Source: Nelumbo lutea (taxonomy: Eukaryota > Streptophyta > Magnoliopsida > Proteales > Nelumbonaceae). Taken from it: a stretch of DNA of 64,000 bases. Location of the stretch: the NCBI GenBank assembly GCA_022828595.1, contig JAKGHH010000002.1, positions 82,304,076-82,368,075 on the forward strand, written 5' to 3'. The notes under the pieces are model-generated. The model was given only the letters and a program-made list of their open reading frames with translations, had not been told where the DNA came from and did no database searches. Of this stretch, positions 25,140 to 36,239 are shown piece by piece (within the stretch, counting starts at the first letter, position 1; every line of letters starts with the position of its first letter). The position numbers and the translations under genes were made by a program.

Positions 25140-26869
25140 TTCAAATCTTGAACCATTCTGTTTCAGATCTGAACCTGCGCAATTAGGGAGAAGGCGTTCT
25201 ACCCAATTTGTGCAGATATGGTTTTTTGGGAATTTTGTTCCCAAAACAGATGGGCAAATATTCTAAAATTAATTTTAAATAAATCTGATTATTATTTAGA
25301 ATTGTTCTTTATAATTTTCTTGATTTATGGGCTGTTCGTACAAGAGGAGATCGAATTCTTGGTTTGCGCAGGGAACCTGCGATTTTGTAGTTCTTGAATT
25401 ATTTTTGGGTTTGTAAATAATTTTTTTTTTTATTTTCTAGACTCAATGTATAGGTATTCGATCTGATGTAATTATTAATAGAAATAGGATTTCTATTTAT
25501 TTTTATTTTGGATCGAAGATGGCGGCGTAGAAAAGGAGATTTCGTAGAGAAGGAGATTTCGCAGATGAGAGAAACGCTATCTGCGATTTGCAGTTTGTGA
25601 AACTGCATTCTGTTATCTAACCTCTGCTTTGCAGGAAGGATTGTGAGAACAGCCCTAATTGACTGATTCTTGTTTTTCCTTTTATCAGTATTTAATTTCA
25701 GATTATTTTCTTGAGTTAAGGATTTAATTAAAAATTAAACCCTAGACCCATTCGAACCGAGATTGGTTCAAACTGTTTGGACCCATTTTAGGGTTTAATC
25801 AAGGCTGAAAGTCAGCCCTAATTTCCCACTAATGGGCCTAAGGATTGATATTTAATTAAATTGTTAATTCGGCCCAGCCTGTAAAGGCCAAGTTTCAAAT
25901 AGTTAAAACTGCAAAAGCCCATTTTAAAGGATAAAGCTATATGGGCCGAATTGGGTAACCCTGATTCAGCCCATATACCTAGATAATATTAATGGTTAAT
26001 ATTACGGAATTTTAACGGGCTTCCAACGGGCCTTACAGATAATTAATTAATTGGATCAATTTATCCCTGCATGAGATGTATGGATGTGTGATGTGCTGCG
26101 TACATGGGCCATAAGTACTTGGCCCATGCTCATTCGATAGTGGCTCTTGCGCACACCATGGCTGAATGCACATCATTGCCATGGTGTCCCTTTTGGTCAT
26201 TGGATGACTTCCCTCAGTGGTGGGCCCCACACCTCATCAACAGGTTACGTGGGAGCCACTTTGGTTTGACCTAAATCAAACTAGGGCGTAATTTTGTTCC
26301 CTCCAGCTAATATGAGTGCATGTGATAGGGAGATTCATATGATGAACTCTCTAAAGGCCTTCCATCATTAGCATGAGGATGGGTCCTTCAGTAATGAGGA
26401 AACGCACCAGAAAATGGGCTATCCATTTGCTGTTGGACTTGTCTGAGTGTTTCATAAGATGATAGGGGCGTCATAAACCGATGTGGGAGGGGCTTCACCA
26501 GAAAATGGGAACTCTCTCACGGTACCTTGGCGTTCACGAATATGATGGGTAAGCACTCATTGGACAGAAAGGTTTACCTGAAAACGGCTCTAAACCTTGT
26601 CTGACAGAGGCCAAAGGGAAAACTCATATGATCAGTGGATATGATCATTCACAGAAAGGTGGTGGGGTTATGCAGCTGAAATAGTTGGTTCCATGCACCC
26701 TATGTGATTTCCCACATTTCCAGAGACAACCCGTAGTCTCCGTCACTAAGAAATGAGGGAAATCTCAGAGATGAATAAATGGAAATGGATCATAGATTAA
26801 AATCCATATCTATGAAATGAACATGAATCAAATTAGGTTGTGGACTGATGTTTGCCCTTTTATCAGAAA
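25140..26869 (+). other. Untranslated leader of Copia C5
   Basis: About 1.7 kb between primer site and gag start without a convincing frame. The part from about 26461 (GATAGGGGCGTCATAAACCG) to the start codon is also present in C2 (7787-8200) and, inverted, in C7 (46946-47155). The first 390 bp match C1 in reverse. Packaging and dimerisation signals would be expected here but cannot be recognised by eye. Confidence 0.75.
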
Positions 26870-29800
26870 ATGGCAAACTTTGCAAAACTGCTTGATGACA
26901 ACAAGTTGAAGGGCCCAAACTATGCTGACTGGTACAGGAACCTTATGCTAGTCCTATCTTCTGAAAAGCTGGACAAAGTGGCAAAGAATCCTGCCCCGGA
27001 GCGTCCGAGTGATAGGGCTTCTGAGGCCCGAAGGAGAGACTATCAAGAATGGGAGGAGAAAAACTCCCTTACCCGGTGTTACATCATTGCCTCCTTGGAC
27101 AACCCGATACAGAGGCAGTTCGATCAGATCAAACTTGCCAAAGACAAATTGGACAGTCTCAGGACAATGTATGAAGAGCATAATCGTTCTACTCGACAAA
27201 AGGTCTTGAAACAGTTCATGACCGCACAAATGTCCAAGGGTCAACAAGTTCACGACCATTGTCTTTGGATGATGGGATACATCAATGAACTGGAGGCTCT
27301 TGGATCTGGGCTGGACCTTGCAACCCAGATAGATGCTATCCTTAAGTCTTTGCCTCCTTCCTTTAATCCGTTCATCATGAACTATAACATGAACAAGCTG
27401 AATGTCAGCTTACAAGAGCTCAGCAATATGTTGCAAAGAGATGAAGAACTAAGTAGAAAGGATGAGCCTGTAGACATGCTTGTTGAAGCTGGCAAAACAG
27501 GCAAGAGAAAGAGGAAGGAAAAGAAGCCTCAGAATAAAGCCACTAAGATCAAGAAGCAGAGGAAAGACAAAGCATCGGATGCCTGTCACATCTGCAAGAA
27601 GACCGGCCATTGGAAAAGGAACTGTCCTGCTTACCTGGAATCCAAGAAAGGTAACTTCGAAACTTGTGTTATAGAAACCAATTTGTTGGTAGCTTCTGTG
27701 TCCTGGTGTATTGACTCCGGGGCTTCAACTCATGCATGTAACTCACTGCAGGAGTTCAAGGTAAGCAGAAGGCTGAGTGAAGGAGAAGTCACACTCTACG
27801 TGGGGACTACTGCAACTGTTGTAGCCGCGGCCATAGGAACCGTGGAGTTAATTTTTAGAGAAGGAACAATTGTACTGAAAGACTGTCTTTATGTGCAAAA
27901 TTTAAGGAGAAATTTAATTTCTGTCTCAAAGCTGTGTGCAGATGGTTATTCTGTCTTCTTTAGTAATACGATTACTATTAAAAGAAACAATAGATTCAGC
28001 GCATACGGGGAACTAGAGAACGGTCTCTATGTTCTACATCCTTCTCTAGAAACTAACATAACCGAAACTACGTCGGCTGAAATCCCCAAGAAGAGAGCCC
28101 ATGATACAGTTAATCCCACGTGTCTGTGGCATTATCGACTTGGCCACATCGGTGTTGACTGAATCACAATGTTGGTAAAGGATGGTCCTTTGGATTTTCT
28201 AACTGTAGAAGATCTTCCCACTTGTGAGCCTTGCCTACAAGGCAAGATGACGAAACGGCCATTTAACGGTAAGCCTGAAAGATGTACAGGCACACTTGAC
28301 CTAATACATACTGATGTATGTGGTCCTCTGAGTGTTAGGACACAAAATCAACATGTGTATTTCATCACCTTCACAGATGATTTTTCACGATACGGTTACG
28401 TGTACCTAATGAGACACAAGTCTGAATCCTTTGAAAAGTTCAAAGAGTTTAGACAAGAGGTCGAGAAACAGTTAGGGAGAGAAATTAAGGCCCTTCAATC
28501 AGATCGAGGTGGCGAGTATCTCTCTGATGAATTCAGGGACTACTTAAAGGACAATGGGATAGTATCACAATTAGCTCCTCCTGCTACACCACAACTTAAC
28601 GGTGTTTCGGAGAGGAGGAATAGGACCTTATTGGATATGGTCTGGTCGCTTCTCATACACTCAGAGTTACCCACATCCTTTTGGTGTTACGCATTAGAGA
28701 CTGTGATTTATGTGCTGAATCGGGTTCCAACCAAATCGGTTCCGAATACTCCATATGAACTTTGGACCGGAAAGAAACCAAGTGTCAGACACTTGAAGAT
28801 TTGGGGTTGTCTAGCACACGTTAAAAGAACGAGTGTAGACAAGTTGGAATACAAGACCAGTCGTTGCCCATTTGTAGGCTACCCAAAAGGCTCTATAGGT
28901 TACCTATTCTATGACCCAAGTGAGTAGAAAGTGTTCTGCAGTCGTAATGCGCAATTCTTGGAAACCGACTATATCCTGGACACCCATCGTCAGAAAGTTG
29001 TTCTTGATGAGGAGAGCTCAGGAGTAGTGGGAGATGTCCCACAAGTTCCAGGTAGTGACCAACCTAAAAGATCCACTCGGGTATCCATGCCACCAGTCCG
29101 TTATGGTTATGACCAGGATAGTTACCTGGTGGAAACCTAGACTAGTGAGGACGATCTCATGACTTACATGGAAGCTATGTTGGACATAGATTCCCAGAAG
29201 TGGGTGGAGGCCATGAGAGCAGAGATGGACTCAATGGAGACCAATGGAGTCTAGACTCTAGTAGATCTGCCCTCTGGGGTAAAAGCAATCGGTTGCAAAT
29301 GGATTTACAAAAGGAAAAAGGGCCTCGATGGTAAGGTTGAGACCTTCAAGGCTCGTCTGGTGGCGAAAGGGTACACTCAGAAAGAGGGCATCGATTATGA
29401 AGAAACCTTTTCGCCTGTGGCCATGCTTAAATCCATTAGGATCCTGCTAGCTATAGCAGCAAAACATGATTATGAGATTTGGCAAATGGATGTCAAAACT
29501 GCATTCCTGAATGGAGATCTTACTGAAGATATCTATATGCAGCAACCGCAAGGCTTCATTGCTGCAGGTCAGGAAAACATGGTATGTAAACTTAATAAAT
29601 CCATTTATAGACTTAAGCAAGCTTCTAGAAGTTGGAACATTCGTTTTGACTCTGCCGTCAAATCGTTTGACTTCGAGCAGAATCCGGATGAACCCTGTGT
29701 CTATAGGAAGTACAGTGGAGATAAGGTTACCTTCTTGGTTCTATATGTAGATGACATTCTACTCATTGGGAATGATGTAGGTATGTTAACTACGGTGAAA

Positions 29801-30631
29801 GTATGGCTTTCACAGCAATTCTCCATGAAAGATCTTGGAGAAGCCTCCTATATACTGGGTCTTCGACTCTATAGAGATAGATCGAAGCGGATAATAGGAT
29901 TATCCCAATCTGCCTACATTGACAAAATAATCAAAAGATATAGCATGGAAAACTCCAAGAAAGGAAATGTTCCTTTCAGGCATGGAGTCACTCTCTCCAA
30001 GAAGATGTCTACCAGGACTTCTGAGGAGATTGATGGCATGAAAGACGTTCCCTATGCCCCTGTCGTAGGGAGCATCATATATGCCATGCTGTGCACTCAT
30101 CCTGACATAGCTCAGGTAATGAGTGTAGTAAGCAGATTTTAGGCCAACCTAGGGCAGGAACATTGGACTGTTGTGAAAAACATACTTAAGTACCTTCGAA
30201 GGACAAAAGAGTTTTGTCTAGTATTCGACGGTAGATCACTGCTGGAAAAGCAGCAAACAGGGGTCCACTGTAGACTCCACGACCAAGGCCGAGTACATTG
30301 CCGCAAATGAGGCTGCCAAAGAAGCCGTGTGGATGAAGAAGTTCATTCATGAGTTGGGAGTAGTTCCGTCCGACACATCACCCATCCCATTGTTGTGTGA
30401 CAACAATGGAGCCATTGCTCAGGCTAAGGAGCCACGAACCCACTCGAAGTCGAAGCACATCGAGAGGAAGTACCACGTACTGCGGGAGATTGTTGGTAGG
30501 GGGATGTCCTGATTCAGAAGGTAGCGTCAGCGGAAAATGTAGCAGACCCATTGACTAAGCCACTATCACAGAAAGTGTTTGAGAAACATGTGGAAAGCAT
30601 GGGACTCCGGCTAGTACCTGATTGGACCTAA
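26870..30631 (+). pseudogene. Copia C5 gag-pol, inactive
   Basis: Gag starts at ATG 26870 (MANFAKLLDDNKLKGPNY) and stays open 431 codons through gag, a CCHC knuckle (CHICKKTGHWKRNC, 27584-27625), protease with intact DSGA (about 27713) and pre-integrase. It stops at TGA 28160-28162 (CGA in C2). The same frame continues as integrase to TAG 28924-28926, with further TAGs near 29138 and 29253. Reverse transcriptase is open from 29360 to 30142 with YVDD intact. TAG 30140-30142 follows, and about 110 bp of RNase H is deleted near 30240. The domain order (integrase before RT) is Copia; the long LTR and gag resemble the Angela/Tork branch, a tentative placement. Confidence 0.95.
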
Positions 30632-30645
30632 GTGCAAGTGGGAGT

Positions 30646-32587
30646 TGTTAGACAGTTTTGTATGCCCTTAGCTTCAATCAAAATTGATGTACTTTATGAG
30701 TTTATTGTAAATGAATAAAAGTGCATATTTGATTCATGTTCCCTTGGTATGTTTCTGTGTAATACCCTTAAACTGGACACTTATTGAGACTCGTGTTAGT
30801 TTAGAATGTTCACAGCCAGTGGGTCGGTCTGGGGAGACCTATCCTGACACGGCTGACACTGTGGTGCCACCAAGTCGGATGGGGTGGCTTGTCTCAGTTG
30901 CTGGGGTGAGACCCTAGGCACATACAGTGTGGGATTAATTGAATCTTTCAACTGGATCAGATTTCTAGTATTGCCCTGGACCTTGGAGATTGATGGGAAA
31001 AACTGGAAAGTTACACCCGACCCCTAGACTCGATTATGATACTGCACTAGGTGTCGGATCGAGCTGTCTTTGATGTACCAATCAGTGAGATCCTTAGCGG
31101 GGGTCAATACCTAGGTATGTTGGGACAATCCGAGAATTCATCTAAGTGGGTGATCATAGTGACAGGATCAGCCCCTTTGTCGGACAAAGGTAATGATCGG
31201 GGATGCACTCTCACTCTTGGAAACCAAGACTGCCGGTAGCCGATTTCAACCGTTGAGATTTGTTTTGCAAAATATATTTTATATGAGATATAAAAGTATA
31301 TATATTATGGTTTCTAAAATGTTTGCAAAACGGTTTTAATTCCCGGGATCCATATAAGTGGAGAGTGCAACACTGTTCCTTGCAGCCGAGGGAGAGGTCC
31401 CCTCTTGTCGGGTAGTGTATGATCATTAAGGGTTGAGAGGTTAAGTGTAAGACCATTGAGGATAATACTTGATGGGCTAATCTTGCATCTTCCCACAGTC
31501 CCTGGGTGTTACAAGGTGGCTTGGCCCAGGGACCACTTAGGGTAAGTGTTGGGCCCATAGAGCCCATTCGATGGGTTTCAGGGGGTGCACTGTCTTTAAC
31601 AGTGTATTCGACCAGGCCTTGTAACAAAGCCTGGCCCGAACCCATGTGGCTGATGTGTAGATCAATGCTTGGGTCCCATGCCATACAAGGAAGCCCAACT
31701 GGGCAGCAGTTAGGAAGGTTAAGTGAGCACATAAGCTTAATGGGCCTAAAGCCCATTTCGAACTGGGATATTTATTTAGTTAATTAAAGGGGCGAATTCT
31801 GAGATGGATTCGCAGATAGGATAGGGTCTTAATCCTATCCACTCAGAGAGTCCAGATCTGAATGTGATTCAGATCTAGAAACCTCCTAATGGGATTAGGA
31901 GAAATCTAATCTAATCTGCAGATAAGATAAGGGTTTATCCTTATCACTAGAAGAGAAGGCTGATCCAAATATGGTTTGGATAAGCAGCTCCTAATGGGAT
32001 GAGAAGCTGATCTTTTAAGTTAACAAAGGAAGGAGGGGGTGGCAGCCTATAGGAGATATACATCAGATCCTCTTTAGTGCTGAAATCAAGAAGAGAGAAT
32101 TCAGCACCCTGCGAATACTCTCTTGCCGCCTCCCTGTTCTTGCCGCCCTATTTGCCAGTTCGATCTCCAATTGTGGGAGAAGTCAAGATTGGATCTTGAC
32201 ATCAGTTCTTTGAGAAATGATTGAAAAGGAAGCTGTGCTCACGTACCATTCTACTGATTCTTGTGAAGGACAGAGTTCTTGGGGAAGAACACTGTTGATT
32301 CTGCTCCATCCTGCACTGCGCCATCTTCAGTGGGAGTAGTCTTTGGATCCTTCCTTGGGCGTGAACACCTTCGTTGGGAGATATTACTTCTCCGTATCAG
32401 GTATAATTCTCTCCTATTCCTTTTGGTTCAAATCCGGTTCAGTTTAAGGTTCAAGAATGATCATTGAAAATATGATTTTCTAAATAGGGAATGTGATTCC
32501 CAGTTGAAGGGAGAGAAAAATTTTTGAAATTCGCCCCCTTATTCCGCAATCTTTGAGCGTCCATGGGATGGATCTATCATCCCTTCA
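30646..32587 (+). repeat. 3' LTR of Copia C5
   Basis: 1942 bp, preceded by the purine tract AAGTGCAAGTGGGAGT. It ends CCCTTCA, followed by the GTCGG duplication. A minus-strand frame of 181 codons (31211-31756) is open here but broken in the 5' LTR. Confidence 0.95.
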
Positions 32588-32850
32588 GTCGGTTGGGGTG
32601 GCTTGTCTCTAACACCAGGCTGAGACCTGATGTACATGTAGTGTAGGATTAATTGAATCTTTGAACCAGACCAGATTTCCAGCATTGCCCTAGACCTTGG
32701 AGATTGATGGGCAAAACTGGAAAGTTACACCTGACCCCTAGACTCGATTATGATACTGCACTCGGTGCCGGATTGGGCTGTCTTTGATATGTCAATCAGT
32801 GAGATGCTTAACGGGGTCAAAACCTTGGTATGTTCAGACAATCTGAGAAT

Positions 32851-33459
32851 TCATCTGAGTGATAGGATCAGCCCCTTTGTCGGACAAAGGTAATGATCGG
32901 GGATGCACTCTCTCTGATGGAAACCAAGACTACTAGTAGCCGATTTCAATCGTTGAGATTTCTTTTGCAAAATATATTTTATATGAGATATACAAGTATA
33001 TATATATAATATGGTTTCCAACCATTTGCAAAAAGGTTTTAATTCCCGGGATCCATGTGAGTAGAGAGTGCAGCATTGTTCCTTGCAGCTGAGGGAGAGG
33101 TCCTCTCTTGTCGGGTAGTGTTTGATCATTATGGGCTGAGAGGTTAAGTGTAACACCATTGAGGGTAATACCTGATGGGCTAATCTTGCATCTGCCCACA
33201 GTCCCTGGGTGTTATAAGGTGCCTTGACCCAGAGACAACTTAGGGTAAGTGTTGGGCCCATAGAGCCCATGTGATGTGTTTTAGGGGGTGCACTATCCAT
33301 AACAGTGTATTCGGCCAGGCCTTGTAACAAAGGCTGGGCAGAACCAATGTGGCTGATGTGTAGATCAATGTTTGGGTCCCACGCCATACAAGGAAGCCCA
33401 ACTGGGCAGCAGTTAGGATAGCTTAGTAAGCACATATCCTTATTGGGCCTAAAGCCCAT
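32851..33459 (-). other. Long antisense open frame within Copia LTR
   Basis: A 202-codon frame open on the minus strand of the C4 3' LTR. The homologous frame is 181 codons in the C5 3' LTR (31211-31756), nearly open in the C4 5' LTR (one TAG near 19276) and shifted in the C5 5' LTR (23747-24291). It has no domain I recognise, contains many Cys, Pro and Ser, and crosses the TA microsatellite. It may be only an accident of base composition inherited by all copies. Confidence 0.25.
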
Positions 33460-33725
33460 TTCGAACTGGGCTGATTTGATCAGTTAAATAAGGGGTGAAT
33501 TCTGAGACAGGATTAGTAGATAGGATTGGGCCTTAACCCTATCCCATCAGAGAGTCCAGATCTAAATGTGATTCAGATCTAGAAACCTCCTAATCAGATT
33601 AGGAGAAGGCTGATCCAATCTACAGATAAGATAAGGGTTTACCCTTATCACTTAAAGGGAATTCTGATCCAAATATGATTTGGATCAGCAACTCCTAATA
33701 GGATTAAGAGTTGGTCCCTTTAAGG

Positions 33726-33733
33726 TATAAAAG
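33726..33733 (+). promoter_or_regulatory. TATA box in C4 3' LTR
   Basis: TATAAAAG in the context TAAGGTATAAAAGGAGGAGG, about 1.36 kb into the LTR. C3 has the same motif in reverse; C5 has lost it. Expected to mark the U3/R boundary of this Copia family. Confidence 0.6.
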
Positions 33734-35517
33734 GAGGAGGGGACGGCAGCCTTTAAACACACTTCACATCATGTCTTTAGAGCTGAAATTACAGAAGAGA
33801 GAATTCAGCTTTACTGCTCTAAATCTCTCTTGTCGTCTCCTTCTTGCCGCCGCCATATCTGCCAATTCAATCTCCTGTTCTTAGTGGGAGTGATCATGAT
33901 CAGTTCTTGATATCAGTTCTTTGTGGAAGGACTGATTGGAAGTAGTGCTCACGTGCTATCAGCTGGTTCTTTTGAAGAACACTATTGATTCTGCTCCATG
34001 CTACATTGCGCCATCTTCTGTGGGAGCAGTTTTTGATTCCTTCCTTGGACGTGAGCACCTCCATTGGTAGATACTATTTCTCCGTATCGTGTATATCCCT
34101 TTGCTACTGCTTTTGTTCAGATCTGGTTTGGTTCATGGTTCAAGATTGATCCTTGAAAAATACGATTTTTCTAAAATAGGGAATACGATTCTCAATAAGA
34201 TGGAGAGAAATGTTGAAATTCGCCCATTCTATTCCACAATATTCGGGTGTCCATACGATGGATATCTCATCCCTTCAGCTAAAAGGTGGAGATTAAAAGG
34301 AGTGGGTGGTGCCTTAGGGTGAATGACTGAGATAGAGAGTGAAATAGAGGGCTGAGATCTAGTGGATAAAAGCTGAATGACGATGATTAGTAGTTAGGTG
34401 GCGCCCTAGGGTTAGAATGCACTCCAAAGAGAGTGCCCTAGAATGGAGGGTGGAAATTAGAAGTTAGGAAGGGATGGAAGGTGAGGATTTAGCAATTAGG
34501 GGAGATAGGGTTTGTTAGAGATGAAAAGAATGAGTGGAAAGGCGCCCTAGGGTTTGCTAGGGAGAGGGGAGTATGCTAATACAGTAGGAGGGGCGCCATT
34601 CTGGGTTTAGCAGATAGAAGGCGCCCTTCTATGCTTAGTTTTTCACAAAAACACCCCCTCTATTAGTTGGAATTCACACAAGCTTCCCAAAAACTGCATT
34701 TCAGCCTTGAAATTTTCCCAGTTTTTTCCAAAATTTGCATAGAGACCCTCAGAGGTCATAGTATTGAATTTAACTGGGAAAATGGGACACTTTGATTATT
34801 CTAAGGCCTAAACTACCCCTGAAATGGTGCTCTTAAGGCATAAAACTATAGATATGCACACTTATTTTTATTGCTACCTTCCACTGTTTGACATAAATCT
34901 CCACACTTGCCTTAGGTGAAGAGACCCGATTACTATGTGTTAGGTGATTGTCTTTGGCATTCCCTTTCCTGTTTGACACAAATCTCGACACTTAACTTAG
35001 GTGAAGAGACCCAATTACTAAGTGTAGGGTGTTCATTGACCTTTTATTCTCTTTTTTTTTAAACACTATTCAGGGTAGTCCACTGTCTCTAACAATTTGA
35101 AGAATTTTTTGTCTAATTTCTCAATCTTTCTCTTCTTATCCTGCCAGGGGCAAAATTGGTAGTACTTTCCAATTTCTAAATGATTTCGACAATGTTCAGA
35201 TAAGACCAATTTTGACTCCTATCACTTGTTACCAATTTCTACAAAATTCAGTATTCTTCTATCAATTTTCTCAACTATTTTTGTTTGGGAATCTCTTTTA
35301 ATGGAAAGAATTTTTAAAATTTTCAATGAAATTTTTAGTTCTGCATTTCTAAAGGCTTAGCTTCAATTTTCATTTTTCAATTTCTCTTTCCTCAGCCCCC
35401 AACTTAAGTGCCATTGTCCCCAATGGCATGACTAGACTGATGCAAAGGGACTTGAGCCAAAGGGAACAATCAAGTGGGTTTTTCCAAGGGGTTCAAGGGC
35501 TGCCAACTGGTCTTGAA

Positions 35518-36235
35518 TCAAGAAAAGAAAAACTCTAATCCTAAAAGCACATGAAAACCACGTTGGGTTGCCTCCCAACCAGCACTAAGTTTAACATCTT
35601 CAACCAAACACATCCACACACTTCTCTCATCTATACTCTCAAACTCGCTTTCTTCTTCCCACAGACAGGGTTCAAATTGGGCTAACCAAGGGGTAGACAG
35701 GGCATTTAAAATATCATCCACTACATATACCTTGAACTCATCTTCCCTTAGGTTTGGATACTTAGTGTCTCTAAATACATTTAACTGGACTTTTTGCTCC
35801 CCAAATGAAATGTCCATTTCTCCCAATTTACATTTGATGTTTGCATTAGCTATTGCTAGAAATGGATGTTCTAAGATTATCGGGTTATATCGGGTTATGG
35901 TTCAGTTCCTCGGTTGGGGTCATGTCTAGGATGATAATATCCATTTGGAAGTAACAATCCTCTACCTTGACAATGACGTCCTCAATAACACCTTGAGGAG
36001 TCTTGACTGATCGATCAGTGAGTTGTAGAATTACCAAGGTAGGTTTTAACTCTCTGATCCTGAACCTTTGATAAATGATAAAGGGGAGCAGATTTACATT
36101 GAACCCAAGATCTAATAGGACCCGATCAAAAGAGATTCTAGAGATGACACAGCTTATGAGAGGAGAACCAGGGTCTTTCATTTTTCGAGGAAGTTGGTTT
36201 AAGAGAACTGCACTAACATCTACTGAGAGCATCAC
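35518..36235 (-). pseudogene. G2 retropepsin-like fragment
   Basis: An aspartic-protease domain of Gypsy type. The minus-strand frame includes LLDLGFNVNLLP (the active-site loop, usually LLDLGASVNLLP in plant Gypsy proteins), the VIEDVIVKVEDCYF block and a TPTEELN segment. A frame break lies near 35880, after which MDISFGEQKVQLNVF and an acidic tail continue to 35518. Upstream gag is cut off by LINE sequence near 36237. The tail ends in a stop followed by non-coding DNA rather than RT. Confidence 0.8.
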
Positions 36236-36239
36236 TTTT

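Larger units (their letters stand above)
23183..32587 (+). mobile_element. Complete Copia element C5, nested in C4
   Basis: Full structure: 5' LTR (23183-25121), primer site, 1.7-kb leader, gag-pol region (26870-30631), purine tract, 3' LTR (30646-32587), and perfect 5-bp duplications GTCGG on both sides. It is 9405 bp, inserted in the same orientation as its host C4. By eye the two LTRs differ at roughly a dozen positions in the first 390 bp, so it is not a very recent insertion. The coding region is disabled. Confidence 0.96.
18430..34277 (+). mobile_element. Copia copy C4, carrying nested C5
   Basis: A Copia copy inserted into G2. It begins TGTTAGACAG at 18430 and ends CCCTTCA at 34277. 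Flanks are GCTGA (18425-18429) and GCTAA (34278-34282), a target duplication with one change, and the G2 sequence reads through across them when compared with G3. Its 3' LTR is split by C5 (23183-32587). An internal deletion fuses the near-end of the 5' LTR to pre-integrase code at about 20347, removing the primer site, leader, gag and protease. Confidence 0.92.
22959..34277 (+). repeat. 3' LTR of Copia C4, split by C5
   Basis: The first 224 bp are 22959-23182 and the rest is 32588-34277. The first base is A where T is expected (AGTTAAACAG for TGTTAGACAG). The break is at GTCGG, duplicated at 23178-23182 and 32588-32592. Without C5 and one duplication the LTR reads continuously. It has more differences from the C4 5' LTR than the two C5 LTRs have from each other, agreeing with C4 being older. 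Confidence 0.92.
17603..36237 (-). mobile_element. Gypsy-like element G2, split by C4
   Basis: A minus-strand element now in two pieces: 36237-34278 (protease, 3' region, start of LTR) and 18429 to about 17603 (rest of the LTR). Copia C4 fills the gap. The order matches plus-strand copy G3 (47156-49888): protease frame, then about 1 kb of non-coding DNA, then LTR, with no RT, RNase H or integrase. Relative to G3, about 335 bp across the polypurine tract and LTR start is deleted near 34850. The LTR end near 17603 is judged from the CCCCTTTCTCACCA block shared with G3. The upstream part is cut off by LINE sequence near 36240. Confidence 0.7.

Noticed and set aside
26852..26869. Alternative upstream start for Copia C5 gag at a TTG
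   Set aside because: The ATG at 26870 matches the gag start in C2 (8201) and C7 (46945); the TTG has no support.
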